Shown here in pieces: positions 1 through 10,121 of a stretch of 64,000 nt of DNA. Positions within the stretch are counted from its first letter, which is position 1. Each line of letters begins with the position of its first letter. The stretch covers positions 1-64,000 of the forward strand of contig JAUNLD010000007.1 of assembly GCA_030532425.1 (NCBI GenBank), written 5' to 3'. Source of the DNA: Lautropia sp. (GTDB lineage: Bacteria; Pseudomonadota; Gammaproteobacteria; Burkholderiales; Burkholderiaceae_E). The position numbers and the translations under genes were made by a program. The notes under the pieces are model-generated. The model had not been told where the DNA came from, did no database searches, and worked only from the letters and a program-made list of their open reading frames with translations.

Positions 1-143
1 CATGCCGGGTGGTGTGGGAGGGGTGCTGCCTGGGGCAGCCCCCTATCCCGATTGGGCGTGTGTCAGGATTTGGGGCGTGTGCCATGATGCCTCGATGGCA
101 GGCCATCTGGCTCAGCAGCAGACAGTACAGCAGGAGGAGGTTC

Positions 144-2807
144 ATGCGGCGACGGACAGCACCGGGCAAGGGGGGACAGGTGGTGCTCCTGACGATGCGT
201 GCAGGGGTGGTGGCGGGATGCCTGGGGATGGGGCTTGCGTCAGCAGCCGTTGCAGCCCCTGCTTCGGAAGCGCAGGCAGGCCTGCGGCAATACGTCTTGG
301 CATCAAGTCATATTGCATCTGGTGTGGCAGCGGCCGGTACCGGCCAGCCTGGTGGACAGCCGCTGTCACCGGCTCCGTCGTTGCCGCAACTGGGCAAGGC
401 ACCGCTGGAGGCGGTCATTGCGGCACTGACGCTGGAAGAAAAGGTCTCGCTGCTGACGGGCAAGCTGCCGCCCGGTCAGGCTGCCCTGCCCCAGCCGTCT
501 CGTGATGCCACCCATGACGATGCGGCGGGCGCGCCGGCCGCAGGGGCGCCCGCGGCGGCAGGCGAGACTCCGGCCGCCGCGGGCAACCCGCCTGGCCCGG
601 TGGTGGGGCAGACGCAGGACAAGGTGCCGGGCGCAGCGGGCACCACCTTTGCCGTGTCCCGGCTGGGGATTCCGTCGCTGGTGCTGGCCGACGGGCCAGC
701 AGGTGTACGGCTGGCGCCACAACGACCCGGCGAACCGTCGAAGCGCTTTTTTGCCACAGCCTTTCCGGTGGCCTCGGCGCTGGCCACCAGCTGGGATCCG
801 GTGCTGGTGAGGCGGGTGGGTGAGGCCATCGGTGCCGAAGCCCGCGCCTATGGCATCGATGTGATGCTGGCCCCGGCGCTGAACCTGCACCGGCACCCAT
901 TGGGCGGCCGCAATTTCGAGTATTACGCCGAAGACCCGTTCTTGAGCGGGCGGATGGCGGCGGCAATGGTGCAGGGCATCCAGTCGCAGGGGGTGGGCGC
1001 CTCGATCAAGCATTTTGCGGTCAACAACCACGAGTGGCATCGTGACACCATCGACGTGAAGGTGGGAGAGCGCCCGCTGCGCGAGCTGTATCTGCGCGGT
1101 TTCGAGATGGCGGTGATGGAAGGACGACCGTGGACGGTGATGACTTCCTACAACAAGGTCAACGGGCACTACACCTCGGAAAGCCCATGGCTGCTGGAAG
1201 CGGTGCTGCGGCAGCAATGGGGCTTCGATGGGCTGGTGATGAGTGACTGGTTCGGTGGCCGGGATGCGGTGGCCCAGATGCAGGCAGGCAATGACCTGCT
1301 GATGCCCGGATCGCCGGCCCAGCAGCAGGCGATCATCGCGGCGGTGCGCAGCGGCCGGCTGGATGAAAAGGTGCTCGACCGCAATGTGGGGCGCCTGCTG
1401 GCTCTGGTTCAGAAGTCACTGGTATTTGCTGGCCATCGTGCGGATGACCGTCCTGATCTGAAGGCGCATGCACAGCTGGCGCGTGAGGCCGCTGCTGACG
1501 GGATGGTGCTGCTGAAAAATGATGCGCATGCCTTGCCCTTGTCCGCTGGGGCGCAGATTGCCCTGTTCGGCAATCAGGGCTACCACACCCTGATCGGGGG
1601 CAGTGGCAGCGGTGATGTGCATGAGGCCCATGCGATTCCGCTGGCACAGGGTTTGCGCGATGCCGGCTTTGGGCTGGACGAAGCGCTGTCGCAAGCCTAT
1701 GCAGCGCACCTGGCCACCGACAGGACGCGGCAACAGCCGGGTACATGGCAGGAGGTGGCTCCCGCCACTGCGTTGCTGGCCGAATACCGGGTGCCCTCCG
1801 AACGGATCGAGGCGGCTGCACGCGACAACGATCTGGCCATCGTCACGCTGGGTCGGCACTCGGGAGAATTTGCCGACCGCACGGTGCAGGACGATTTCGA
1901 GCTGACGGAGGTCGAGACTGCCTTGCTGGCATCGGTGTCGCGTGCGTTCAAGGCACAGGGCAAGAAGGTGGTGGTGGTACTCAACATCGGCGGTGTGATC
2001 GAAACGGCCCGCTGGCATGAGCAGGCGGATGCGGTGCTGCTGGGCTGGCAGCCCGGCCAGGAAGCCGGCCATGCCATGGCCGATGTGTTGAGTGGGCGTA
2101 TCAATCCGTCGGGCAAACTGGCGGATACCTTCGTGCAGTCGCTGCGCGATCTGCCGGCTGACCGGGGTTTTCCGGGAACGGTGCCAGCGGGCGACAAGGC
2201 AGGAGAACGCGCCACGGTATCGTATGACGAGGGAATGCGTGTCGGATATCGCGCCTTTGATGCGCATGCGCCGGCCCCGGTGTATCCATTCGGGCATGGG
2301 CTGTCGTATACGCACTTTGTCTATCAGCAGCTCAGTCTGAGCCATCCTCAAGTGAATGAGATGCAGACCGTGACCGTGCGCGTGACCAATACGGGCAAGC
2401 GTGCCGGGCGCGAGGTGGTGCAGCTGTATCTGAGTGCTCCGCGACCGACGACCACTCCGGCCGCCCCGACGGTAGCGCCGGGTGTAGCGCAGGTCGGCAT
2501 GGCAGGGCAGGGTGCGACGATGGCCGCGGACGGGGGCGCATGGGTGCCGGAATTGCGGGCCTTTGCCAAGACGCCCCTGCTGCAACCGGGGGAGTCTGCC
2601 GTGGTCAGCCTGCCGCTGGGCATTCGTGAGCTGGCCCGCTTCGATGCGCAACAGCAGGCCTGGGTGGCGGATGCCGGCACCTATGGATTGGCGGTGGGGG
2701 CCTCGTCACGCGATATCCGTCTGCAGGCCCGCTTCGTCAAACCGGTGGCCACACGCATCGGGTTGCGGGATCGTGCCGACAGCGAGGGTGGTGGCAGCGC
2801 GCGTTGA
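144..2807 (+). CDS. family 3 glycoside hydrolase (beta-glucosidase type), exported
   Basis: Predicted secreted or periplasmic beta-glycosidase that removes non-reducing-end sugars from oligosaccharides. I start it at ATG 144 because AGGAGGAGG lies just upstream (132-140); the open frame continues to base 9 without a better start. The product is 887 aa. A basic N-terminus and hydrophobic stretch ending in SAAVAA form a signal peptide. The (beta/alpha)8 domain follows, with the family 3 nucleophile in VMSDW (Asp368), then the alpha/beta sandwich domain and a C-terminal fibronectin III-like domain (YPFGHGLSYT). An Ala/Pro/Gly-rich insert at about residues 115-160 is unusual. Family is clear; the sugar specificity is not. 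Confidence 0.9.
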   Translation: MRRRTAPGKGGQVVLLTMRAGVVAGCLGMGLASAAVAAPASEAQAGLRQYVLASSHIASGVAAAGTGQPGGQPLSPAPSLPQLGKAPLEAVIAALTLEEKVSLLTGKLPPGQAALPQPSRDATHDDAAGAPAAGAPAAAGETPAAAGNPPGPVVGQTQDKVPGAAGTTFAVSRLGIPSLVLADGPAGVRLAPQRPGEPSKRFFATAFPVASALATSWDPVLVRRVGEAIGAEARAYGIDVMLAPALNLHRHPLGGRNFEYYAEDPFLSGRMAAAMVQGIQSQGVGASIKHFAVNNHEWHRDTIDVKVGERPLRELYLRGFEMAVMEGRPWTVMTSYNKVNGHYTSESPWLLEAVLRQQWGFDGLVMSDWFGGRDAVAQMQAGNDLLMPGSPAQQQAIIAAVRSGRLDEKVLDRNVGRLLALVQKSLVFAGHRADDRPDLKAHAQLAREAAADGMVLLKNDAHALPLSAGAQIALFGNQGYHTLIGGSGSGDVHEAHAIPLAQGLRDAGFGLDEALSQAYAAHLATDRTRQQPGTWQEVAPATALLAEYRVPSERIEAAARDNDLAIVTLGRHSGEFADRTVQDDFELTEVETALLASVSRAFKAQGKKVVVVLNIGGVIETARWHEQADAVLLGWQPGQEAGHAMADVLSGRINPSGKLADTFVQSLRDLPADRGFPGTVPAGDKAGERATVSYDEGMRVGYRAFDAHAPAPVYPFGHGLSYTHFVYQQLSLSHPQVNEMQTVTVRVTNTGKRAGREVVQLYLSAPRPTTTPAAPTVAPGVAQVGMAGQGATMAADGGAWVPELRAFAKTPLLQPGESAVVSLPLGIRELARFDAQQQAWVADAGTYGLAVGASSRDIRLQARFVKPVATRIGLRDRADSEGGGSAR

Positions 2808-2915
2808 TGCCATGAAGCCGGCGCCGGGGCGCATAGTCAGCCAACGGCGACGTGCCGGGCGGGCCGGGCTGGTGTGCCGGCCCGTCCAGCGGCCTGTCAT
2901 CCGGAAGCAGTTTGT

Positions 2916-3308
2916 TCAGTGGCTTATCATCCACGGACGGTTGTGGGAGGATTGCCGAACCCTGCGGGCCGATGTCGTCGGGCCGTTGCCGGGCAGCGTG
3001 CCGCCCGCGCTGCCGGAACCCCGGCGGGCACCGGGGGTGCAGCATGCACAACCGCCGCCATGCCCCAGCCGCCGGTAGCGACCCTCGGCATCGCCCTCCC
3101 GTGACGAGCGAGGCGCGTGCTGCGCCTGTTCGTTGCGGGCATGCGCCAGGCGCTGTGCCCCGCTCATCAGTCCCAGCCGGGGGGCGTGCATCAGCACCTG
3201 GGGGGCCGGTTGCCGGCAGCCGGGGCACGGCGCCTGCGCACGCTCGCGCAGCGTGCGCAAGGCGTCGAAGGGGCCGCACGCCGCACACAGATAGTCATAG
3301 ATCGGCAT
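2916..3308 (-). CDS. fmdB: FmdB-family zinc-ribbon protein
   Basis: Small protein (130 aa) starting MPIYDYLCAACG with two CxxC knuckles (CAAC and CPGC) in the first 35 residues, the hallmark of the FmdB regulatory/zinc-ribbon family. The remainder is low-complexity and Gly/Arg-rich with additional cysteines (CACC). It starts 32 bases downstream of the formamidase stop on the same strand, with GGAGAC upstream of its ATG, so the two are probably co-transcribed. In the family it is linked to amidase expression, but a regulatory role here is inference from position. It converges on the glycoside hydrolase gene, leaving 108 bases between the stops. Confidence 0.75.
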   Translation of the reverse strand: MPIYDYLCAACGPFDALRTLRERAQAPCPGCRQPAPQVLMHAPRLGLMSGAQRLAHARNEQAQHAPRSSREGDAEGRYRRLGHGGGCACCTPGARRGSGSAGGTLPGNGPTTSARRVRQSSHNRPWMISH

Positions 3309-3340
3309 GGCGTGTCTCCGTTGCTCCTGTCTGTGTAGCC

Positions 3341-4570
3341 TCAGTCTGGCGAGATCGGCAGATTCGGGTTGTTGGGCAGATGGTTGATGGGCCCATCGGC
3401 ACCTGGCCGGATGTCGAAATCGAAGATCTCGGTGGGCAACCACAGAGTCGCGCAGGCATTGGGCACATCGACCACGCCGCTGATGTGACCCTGAACCGGG
3501 GCGGAACCGAGGATGGAATAGGCCTGTTCGCCGCTGTAGCCGAATTTCTTCAGGTATTCGATGGCGTTGAGGCAGGCCTGCCGGTAGGCCACGGTGGTGT
3601 CCAGATAATGCTGCTGCCCGTGCTCGTCGACCGAGATGCCTTCAAAGATCAGATAGTCCTGGTAGTTCGGCGTCATCGGGCTGGGCTTGAAGATCGGGTT
3701 GCGGATGCCGTATTTGCGCATGCCGTCCTTGATGAGGTTGACGCGCATGTGCACCCAGCCGCCGATCATCTCGATGGCACCGCAGAAGGTGATCTCGCCA
3801 TCGCCCTGGCTGAAGTGCAGGTCGCCCACCGACAGGCCGGCACCGTCGACATAGACCGGAAACCAGATTCGTGCACCGCGCGAGAGATCCTTGATGTCGC
3901 AATTGCCGCCGTGTTCACGGGGAGGGACGGTGCGCGCGCCTTCGGCTGCCGCCCTGTCGCGGGCCTCACCCTGCATCTTGCCCATGTGGGCATGGGCGGG
4001 ATTGGGCGGATTGGCCAGGCCTGGCACCCGGTCGGGGTTGGTGGCAATCAGGGCTGCCTCGCGCCGGTTCCAGGTGTCCAGCATCGCGCGGTCGGGCAGG
4101 CAGCCGATCAGGCCTGGATGGATCAGGCCGGCAAAATTCACGCCTGGCACGTGCCGGCTGCGGGTGAACATGCCGTCGAACGTCCAGATCGACTTGCAGG
4201 CATGCGGGAAATGTTCCGTCAGGAAACCGCCGCCATTGTTGCGGCTGAAAACGCCGTTGAAGCCCCACGCGTGGCCATCCAGTGCGCCGATGTCGAGCAG
4301 GTCGACCACCAGCAGGTCACCGGGTTCGGCACCCTTCACGCCCACGGGGCCCGACAGGAAATGCACGCGGCCCAGTTCAACGTCGCGGATGTCGTCGGCG
4401 CTGTCGTTGTCGGCAACGGCACCGCCGGTCCAGTCGTACATTTCCAGCCGGAAATCATCGCCCGGCTCGACCCATGTTGCCATCGGGATGTCGGGGTGCC
4501 AGCGGTTGTGCACGTTGGGATTCTCGTAGGGGGATTGCTGCAGATCCACCTGAATGAGCGTGTTGGTCAT
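3341..4570 (-). CDS. fmdA: formamidase
   Basis: Cytoplasmic formamidase/acetamidase family enzyme (409 aa, normal length) that hydrolyses formamide to formate and ammonia. Full-length agreement with the FmdA family is seen in segments such as HPDIPMATWVEPGD, GHAWGFNGVFSRNNGG, FPGLIHPGL-like GLIHPGLIGC and HFSQGDGEITFCGAIE. A strong Shine-Dalgarno (GGGAGGAGGAC) precedes the ATG at 4570. It is divergent from the fds formate dehydrogenase operon, which supports formamide rather than acetamide as the physiological substrate because the product formate can be oxidised next door. Followed by the fmdB-like gene on the same strand. Confidence 0.9.
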   Translation of the reverse strand: MTNTLIQVDLQQSPYENPNVHNRWHPDIPMATWVEPGDDFRLEMYDWTGGAVADNDSADDIRDVELGRVHFLSGPVGVKGAEPGDLLVVDLLDIGALDGHAWGFNGVFSRNNGGGFLTEHFPHACKSIWTFDGMFTRSRHVPGVNFAGLIHPGLIGCLPDRAMLDTWNRREAALIATNPDRVPGLANPPNPAHAHMGKMQGEARDRAAAEGARTVPPREHGGNCDIKDLSRGARIWFPVYVDGAGLSVGDLHFSQGDGEITFCGAIEMIGGWVHMRVNLIKDGMRKYGIRNPIFKPSPMTPNYQDYLIFEGISVDEHGQQHYLDTTVAYRQACLNAIEYLKKFGYSGEQAYSILGSAPVQGHISGVVDVPNACATLWLPTEIFDFDIRPGADGPINHLPNNPNLPISPD

Positions 4571-4915
4571 GTCGTCCTCCTCCCGGCCTGATCGGCCGCT
4601 TTCCTGCCCTGGGCATGTGCCTGCGGTGACGGTGTGCGCGTTGATGGGCGCGTGTCACGAAAAAACGATAGGTTTGCCGTGCGTACATGTCATCATTTCC
4701 GACTGCATGGGTGGGGATAGGTGCGCCTGCAGCATGGCGGCTATCTGCGTGTTTTTGCTGAAGATATCTGGATGACAAGGGATTTCCCGTATTGATGCTT
4801 CAGGCGTGCACCGGTGAGATGCACGGATCAGTGGCGCAGCAGGTGGTGCGGCATCCGGCCCGCCTGCTGGCAGGACCATGAAGAAACCGGGATGGTTTCC
4901 ACGGAGACGCCAGAC
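4571..4915. promoter_or_regulatory. divergent intergenic region, formamidase / fds
   Basis: 345 bases between two divergent genes that must contain both promoters. It is noticeably richer in A/T than the flanks around 4655-4790. A short GGGA-TT-TCCC element sits at 4779-4788. I see no confident -35/-10 pair and no regulator gene next to it, so the control of either transcript cannot be read from the sequence. Confidence 0.4.
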
Positions 4916-5545
4916 ATGGGAAAAGCCGTTCAGATCGATCTTTCGTCCACGGGGGGCGCGCGCGGGGGCAAGCTGGCACTGGATATCGCGGCGGCCTCCG
5001 ACAGCCCGGCCGCCCGGACGGTGGCCCGCATCGTCGAGCGGTTCCGCGAGGTGCCGGGTGGGTTGCTGCCGATGCTGCATGCCGTGCAGGATGCGCTGGG
5101 CTACATCCCCGCAGAGGCCGTGGCGCTGATGGCGGCAGCCATGCAGCGCTCGCGCGCCGAGGTGCATGGTGTCGTCAGTTTCTATCCGCATTTCCGCTGG
5201 CAGCCGATCGAGGGACGGCTTCTGGAAGTCTGCGGCGCCGAAGCGTGCCTGGCACGAGGGGCGCAGGCACTGGTGCGGCATGCAGAGCAGTCGCTGGGCT
5301 GTACGCTGGGCGAGACCAGCGCCGATGGCCGCGTGACGACCCGTGTCGTCCATTGTCTGGGCCTGTGCGCGCAGGGGCCGGCCGTGATGCTCGATGGGCA
5401 GCCCCATGCGCATGTGCACGCAGCGCGGCTGGATGGGCTGCTGGCGGCGGCGCAGGAAGCGCTGGCAACAGCCAGCCATCCGCCTGACACGGTGGCGCAC
5501 GATGTCGGCCGTGATCGTGTGAAGACATCAGGAGGCTCACGATGA
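4916..5545 (+). CDS. fdsG: NAD-dependent formate dehydrogenase, gamma subunit
   Basis: Small electron-transfer subunit (209 aa) of the cytoplasmic molybdenum formate dehydrogenase, homologous to NuoE of complex I. The four ligands of its [2Fe-2S] cluster are visible as C-x4-C (CGAEAC) and C-x3-C (CLGLC). The thioredoxin-like fold is preceded by the helical region ARIVERFREVPGGLLPMLHAVQDALGYIP. I chose ATG 4916 since GGAGA lies eight bases upstream; ATG 4892 in the same frame is an alternative. The stop overlaps the start of fdsB as ATGA, so translation is probably coupled. First gene of fdsGBAD. Confidence 0.9.
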   Translation: MGKAVQIDLSSTGGARGGKLALDIAAASDSPAARTVARIVERFREVPGGLLPMLHAVQDALGYIPAEAVALMAAAMQRSRAEVHGVVSFYPHFRWQPIEGRLLEVCGAEACLARGAQALVRHAEQSLGCTLGETSADGRVTTRVVHCLGLCAQGPAVMLDGQPHAHVHAARLDGLLAAAQEALATASHPPDTVAHDVGRDRVKTSGGSR

Positions 5546-7167
5546 ACGTCCCCAAGCCGGTGCGTGTCTACGTGCCCTGTGATGTGGCGGCGCTGGCCTG
5601 CGGTGCCGATGATCTGGCGCGGGCGATTGCGAGCGAGGCCGCGCGGCGCGCGCTGGCCGTCACCATCATCCGCAATGGTTCGCGCGGGATGTTGTGGCTG
5701 GAGCCGCTGGTCGAGGTGCAGACGGCGCATGGTCGCGTGGCCTGGGGGCCGGTGACGGTGGAGGATCTGCCGGCACTGTTCGAGGCGGGCTGGTTGCGCA
5801 CCGGCAGGGATGATCCGTTGCCCGGTGCGGACACGCACCCGCTCTGTCACGGGCTGACGGACGAGATGCCTTTTTTGCGGCATCAGGAGCGGCTGACCTT
5901 TGCGCGTGTCGGGATCATCGATCCGCTCGATCTGGATGATTACGCGGCGCATGGTGGCTGGCAGGGCCTGCAGCGGGCGCTGTCGATGACACCCGGGGCG
6001 ATCGTGGCCGAGATCACGGCTTCGGGCCTGCGCGGGCGCGGTGGGGCGGCCTTTCCCACCGGGCAGAAATGGCTGACGGTATTGCAGGCGCCGGGCTCCC
6101 CAAAATACATCGCCTGCAATGCCGATGAGGGCGACTCGGGCACCTTCTCGGATCGCATGTTGATGGAGGGGGATCCGTGCACGCTGATCGAGGGCATGAC
6201 GATTGCCGGTCTGGCGGTGGGCGCTGAACACGGCTACATCTACACCCGATCAGAATATCCGCATGCGGTGGCGGTGCTGGAGCAGGCGGTGGCACGGGCG
6301 CGGCAGGCCGGCTGGCTGGGTGAAGACATCCGGGGCAGCGGCAAGGCCTTCGATATCGACGTGCGCCGGGGGGCAGGTGCGTACATCTGCGGCGAGGAAA
6401 CCTCGATGCTGGAAAGCCTGGAGGGCAAGCGCGGACTGGTGCGGGCCAAGCCGCCGGTGCCGGCGGTGGCGGGTCTCTTTGGCAAGCCCACGGTGGTGAA
6501 CAACGTGATTTCGCTGGCCACGGTGCCGACGATCATGGCCAGGGGGGCGGCCTGGTATCGTGATTACGGTGTGGGCCATTCGCATGGCACGCTGCCGTTC
6601 CAGCTGGCGGGCAACATCCGCCGGGGCGGCCTGGTGGAAAAGGCCTTTGGTGTCACGCTGCGCACCTTGCTGGAGGATTTTGGGGGCGGCAGTGCGTCGG
6701 GGCGGCCGTTGCGTGCGGTGCAGGTGGGTGGGCCCCTGGGGGCCTATCTGCCCGAATCGGCCTGGGATCTGCCGATGGATTACGAGGTCTATCAGAACCT
6801 GTCGGCGATGGTGGGGCATGGCGGCATCGTCGCCTTCGACGATCAGGTGGATATGGCGCAGATGGCACGCCATGCGATGGCGTTCTGTGCCGGGGAATCC
6901 TGCGGCAAGTGCACGCCGTGCCGGATCGGCTCGACGCGCGGGGTCGAGGTGATCGACCGGATCCGTGTCACCGAGGGCGAGGCGAGGAGGCGGCAGGTGG
7001 AATTGCTGCACGACCTGTGCGACACGATGAAGGCTGCGTCGCTGTGTGCACTGGGGGGCATGACGCCCTTTCCGGTGCTGTCGGCGCTGGAGAGTTTTTC
7101 TGAGGATTTCGGGTTGACGGCCGCTGAAGCGCGGGCCGATGCCGGGACGGCCGGGCGCGTGTCGTGA
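5542..7167 (+). CDS. fdsB: NAD-dependent formate dehydrogenase, beta (diaphorase) subunit
   Basis: NuoF-like subunit (541 aa) that carries FMN, one [4Fe-4S] cluster and the NAD+ site, passing electrons from formate to NAD+. Seen: an N-terminal thioredoxin-like domain (about residues 1-120), the glycine-rich FMN/NADH motif GRGGAAFPTGQKW, the motif NADEGDSGTFSDR, and the cluster ligands CGKCTPC plus a distal Cys in SLCALGG. Strong Shine-Dalgarno (AGGAGG) within the end of fdsG; start overlaps the fdsG stop. Length and motif order are normal for FdsB. Confidence 0.95.
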   Translation: MNVPKPVRVYVPCDVAALACGADDLARAIASEAARRALAVTIIRNGSRGMLWLEPLVEVQTAHGRVAWGPVTVEDLPALFEAGWLRTGRDDPLPGADTHPLCHGLTDEMPFLRHQERLTFARVGIIDPLDLDDYAAHGGWQGLQRALSMTPGAIVAEITASGLRGRGGAAFPTGQKWLTVLQAPGSPKYIACNADEGDSGTFSDRMLMEGDPCTLIEGMTIAGLAVGAEHGYIYTRSEYPHAVAVLEQAVARARQAGWLGEDIRGSGKAFDIDVRRGAGAYICGEETSMLESLEGKRGLVRAKPPVPAVAGLFGKPTVVNNVISLATVPTIMARGAAWYRDYGVGHSHGTLPFQLAGNIRRGGLVEKAFGVTLRTLLEDFGGGSASGRPLRAVQVGGPLGAYLPESAWDLPMDYEVYQNLSAMVGHGGIVAFDDQVDMAQMARHAMAFCAGESCGKCTPCRIGSTRGVEVIDRIRVTEGEARRRQVELLHDLCDTMKAASLCALGGMTPFPVLSALESFSEDFGLTAAEARADAGTAGRVS

Positions 7168-7244
7168 ACGTGTTCGTTCCCCGCGCAAACCCGGGCGGAA
7201 GCAGGAGAGGCCTGATGGCCTGAACGATGTGGTGGAGGTGTGTG

Positions 7245-10121
7245 ATGCCCGATACGGCGTTGTTGAACGAGGTGGATTTCGGGACACCGGCGTCTGTCTC
7301 GGACAGGATGGTCAATGTGCAGATCGATGGCCATGCGATGCAGGTGCCCGAAGGCACGTCGATCATGCGGGCGGCGGCCGGGCACGGCATTTCCATCCCC
7401 AGGCTGTGTGCCACCGACAGCCTGCATGCCTTTGGTTCATGCCGGATGTGTCTGGTGGAGGTGGAAGGGCGGCGCGGCACGCCGGCCTCGTGCACCACGC
7501 CGGTGGCCGAGGGCATGGTGGTGCACACCGAAACGCCCCGGCTGCATCAGCTGCGGCGCCAGGTGATGGAGCTGTACATCTCCGATCATCCGCTTGATTG
7601 CCTGAGCTGTTCGGCCAATGGCAACTGCGAGCTGCAGGACGTGGCCGGGCAGGTGGGCTTGCGCGAGGTGCGCTATGGGCAGACGGGCAAGAACCATCTG
7701 GATGCCCCGCCTGACACCAGCAACCCGTATTTTCTCCACGACCCGTCCAAGTGCATCGTGTGCAGCCGGTGCGTGCGTGCCTGTGACGAGACACAGGGCA
7801 GCCATGCGCTGACGATTGCCGGCCGTGGCTTCGATGCCCGGGTGACGGCCGGGCAGGCCGAGGATTTCATCGACAGTGAATGCGTGTCGTGTGGTGCCTG
7901 TGTGGCCGCCTGCCCGACGGCTGCGCTGATGGAAAAGCGTGTGCTCGAACTGGGGCAGCCCGGGCACGCCATTGTCACCACCTGTGCCTATTGCGGTGTG
8001 GGCTGCGGGCTGAAGGCCGAGATGAAGGGCCAGACGCTGGTGCGCATCACGCCCTGGAAGGACGGCAAGGCCAATCGTGGCCACACCTGCGTGAAGGGCC
8101 GATTTGCCTGGGGTTATACCACGCATGCCGACCGTGTGCTGAAACCGATGATTCGGGAGAAAATCACCGATCCGTGGCAGGAGGTGTCGTGGGACGAGGC
8201 CATTGCCCATGCGGCAGCAGCCTTCCGGCGCATCCAGCAGGAACACGGCCGGGATTCGGTGGGAGGGGTTACCTCGTCACGCTGCACGAACGAGGAAACC
8301 TGGCTGGTGCAGAAACTGATCCGTGCGGGTTTCGGCACCAACAACGTCGATACCTGTGCGCGCGTCTGTCATTCGCCCACCGGTTATGGTCTGAAGCAGA
8401 CGATTGGCGAGTCGGCCGGCACGCAGACCTTCGATTCGGTGATGCACGCCGATGTGGTGATCGTGATGGGGGCCAACCCCAGCGCGGCGCATCCGGTGTT
8501 TGCCTCGCGGCTCAAGCGCCGGCTTCGGCAGGGGGCGCGGCTGATCGTCATCGACCCGCGTCGCATCGAGCTGGTGGATGCGCCGCATGTGAAGGCGGAT
8601 TTTCATCTGCAGGTGAGGCCCGGCACCAACGTGGCGCTGCTGACGGCGCTGGCGCATGTGATCGTGACCGAGGCGCTGGTGGACGAGGATTTCGTGGCGC
8701 AGCGCTGCGACCCCGAGAGCTTCGGTCACTGGAGGCAGTTTGTGGCCAAATCAGAAAACTCGCCGGAAGCCACGGCCGGGGTGACGGGGGTGCCGGCCGG
8801 GGCGGTGCGGGGCGCTGCCCGTCTCTTTGCCACTGGCGGCCAGGGTGCCATCTATTACGGGCTGGGCGTGACGGAACACAGCCAGGGCTCGACCACGGTG
8901 ATGGCGATTGCCAATCTGGCGATGGCCACCGGCAATGTCGGGCGCGAGGGCGTGGGCATCAATCCGCTGCGTGGCCAGAACAATGTGCAGGGATCGTGCG
9001 ACATGGGCTCCTTTCCGCACGAGCTGCCGGGGTATCGGCACATTTCCGATGCCACGGTGCGGCGGCAGTTCGAGCAGGACTGGGGGGTGAGCTTGCAGCC
9101 CGATCCGGGGTTGCGGATGCCGAACATGTTGAGCGCGGCCCTGGCCGGCAGCTTCAAGGGGCTGTATTGTCAGGGCGAGGACATCGTGCAGTCCGATCCC
9201 GACACCCGGCATGTGGCGGCGGCGCTGGCGTCGCTGGAGTGTCTGGTGGTGCAGGATCTGTTCCTGACCGAAACCGCCAAGTACGCGCACGTCTTCCTGC
9301 CGGGTTCGACCTTTCTGGAAAAGGACGGAACCTTCACCAATGCCGAGCGGCGCATCTCGCGTGTGAGGCAGGTGATGGCACCGCGCAATGGCATGGCCGA
9401 CTGGGAGATCACGATGGCACTGGCCAATGCGCTGGGCTATCCCATGCACTATGAACATCCCGGCGAGATCATGGACGAGATCGCGCGGCTGACGCCCACC
9501 TTTGCCGGTGTCAGCTATGACAAGCTCGATCGCCTGGGCAGTGTGCAGTGGCCCTGCAATGACGAGGCGCCCGAGGGCACGCCGATCATGCACGTGGACC
9601 GTTTCGTCAACGGCAAGGGCAGGTTCATGGTGACGCAGTACGTGCCCAGTGAGGAGCGCAGCACGCGACGCTTTCCGCTGCTGCTCACGACGGGGCGCAT
9701 CCTGTCGCAATACAACGTGGGCGCGCAGACGCGACGCACGGCCAATGTGAGCTGGCACAGCGAGGATCTGCTGGAAATCCACCCGCAGGATGCGGAGGAT
9801 CGCGGCATCGTCCAGGGCGACTGGGTGGGGGTGAAAAGCCGTGCCGGCGATACCGTGCTGCGGGCCGAAGTGACCGACCGGGTGGCGCCGGGGGTGGTCT
9901 ACACCACCTTCCATTTCCCCGAATCGGGGGCCAACGTGGTCACGACCGACAGTTCGGACTGGGCCACCAATTGCCCCGAATACAAGGTGACGGCGGTGCA
10001 GGTGATGCGGGTGACGCAGCCTTCGCAATGGCAGAAGGACTGGCAGCGCTTTCACGACATCCAGACCCGCCTGCTGGATGCGGCGACACCGCAGGAGGAA
10101 ACCGCGAATGACCGGGGGTGA
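7245..10121 (+). CDS. fdsA: NAD-dependent formate dehydrogenase, alpha (catalytic) subunit
   Basis: Catalytic subunit (958 aa), a fusion of a NuoG-like iron-sulfur domain and a molybdopterin formate dehydrogenase domain; it oxidises formate to CO2. In order: a [2Fe-2S] ferredoxin domain (CSANGNC is part of the following His-Cys cluster HPLDCLSC), two [4Fe-4S] motifs (CIVCSRC, CVSCGAC), the FdhF-type cluster CAYCGVGC with CVKGRFAWG, and the molybdenum ligand in CARVCHSPTG, which is encoded by Cys and not by an in-frame TGA. ATG 7245 is preferred because GGAGG lies at 7234-7238; ATG 7227 is in frame. Its 3' end overlaps fdsD. Confidence 0.95.
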   Translation: MPDTALLNEVDFGTPASVSDRMVNVQIDGHAMQVPEGTSIMRAAAGHGISIPRLCATDSLHAFGSCRMCLVEVEGRRGTPASCTTPVAEGMVVHTETPRLHQLRRQVMELYISDHPLDCLSCSANGNCELQDVAGQVGLREVRYGQTGKNHLDAPPDTSNPYFLHDPSKCIVCSRCVRACDETQGSHALTIAGRGFDARVTAGQAEDFIDSECVSCGACVAACPTAALMEKRVLELGQPGHAIVTTCAYCGVGCGLKAEMKGQTLVRITPWKDGKANRGHTCVKGRFAWGYTTHADRVLKPMIREKITDPWQEVSWDEAIAHAAAAFRRIQQEHGRDSVGGVTSSRCTNEETWLVQKLIRAGFGTNNVDTCARVCHSPTGYGLKQTIGESAGTQTFDSVMHADVVIVMGANPSAAHPVFASRLKRRLRQGARLIVIDPRRIELVDAPHVKADFHLQVRPGTNVALLTALAHVIVTEALVDEDFVAQRCDPESFGHWRQFVAKSENSPEATAGVTGVPAGAVRGAARLFATGGQGAIYYGLGVTEHSQGSTTVMAIANLAMATGNVGREGVGINPLRGQNNVQGSCDMGSFPHELPGYRHISDATVRRQFEQDWGVSLQPDPGLRMPNMLSAALAGSFKGLYCQGEDIVQSDPDTRHVAAALASLECLVVQDLFLTETAKYAHVFLPGSTFLEKDGTFTNAERRISRVRQVMAPRNGMADWEITMALANALGYPMHYEHPGEIMDEIARLTPTFAGVSYDKLDRLGSVQWPCNDEAPEGTPIMHVDRFVNGKGRFMVTQYVPSEERSTRRFPLLLTTGRILSQYNVGAQTRRTANVSWHSEDLLEIHPQDAEDRGIVQGDWVGVKSRAGDTVLRAEVTDRVAPGVVYTTFHFPESGANVVTTDSSDWATNCPEYKVTAVQVMRVTQPSQWQKDWQRFHDIQTRLLDAATPQEETANDRG

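Noticed and set aside
4779..4788. GGGA-TT-TCCC as an operator for the fds operon
   Set aside because: Four-base arms are too short to support a call without comparison to relatives.
7245..10121. Possible selenocysteine formate dehydrogenase
   Set aside because: The molybdenum ligand position in CARVCHSPTG is encoded by a Cys codon and no in-frame TGA occurs, so no recoding is needed.
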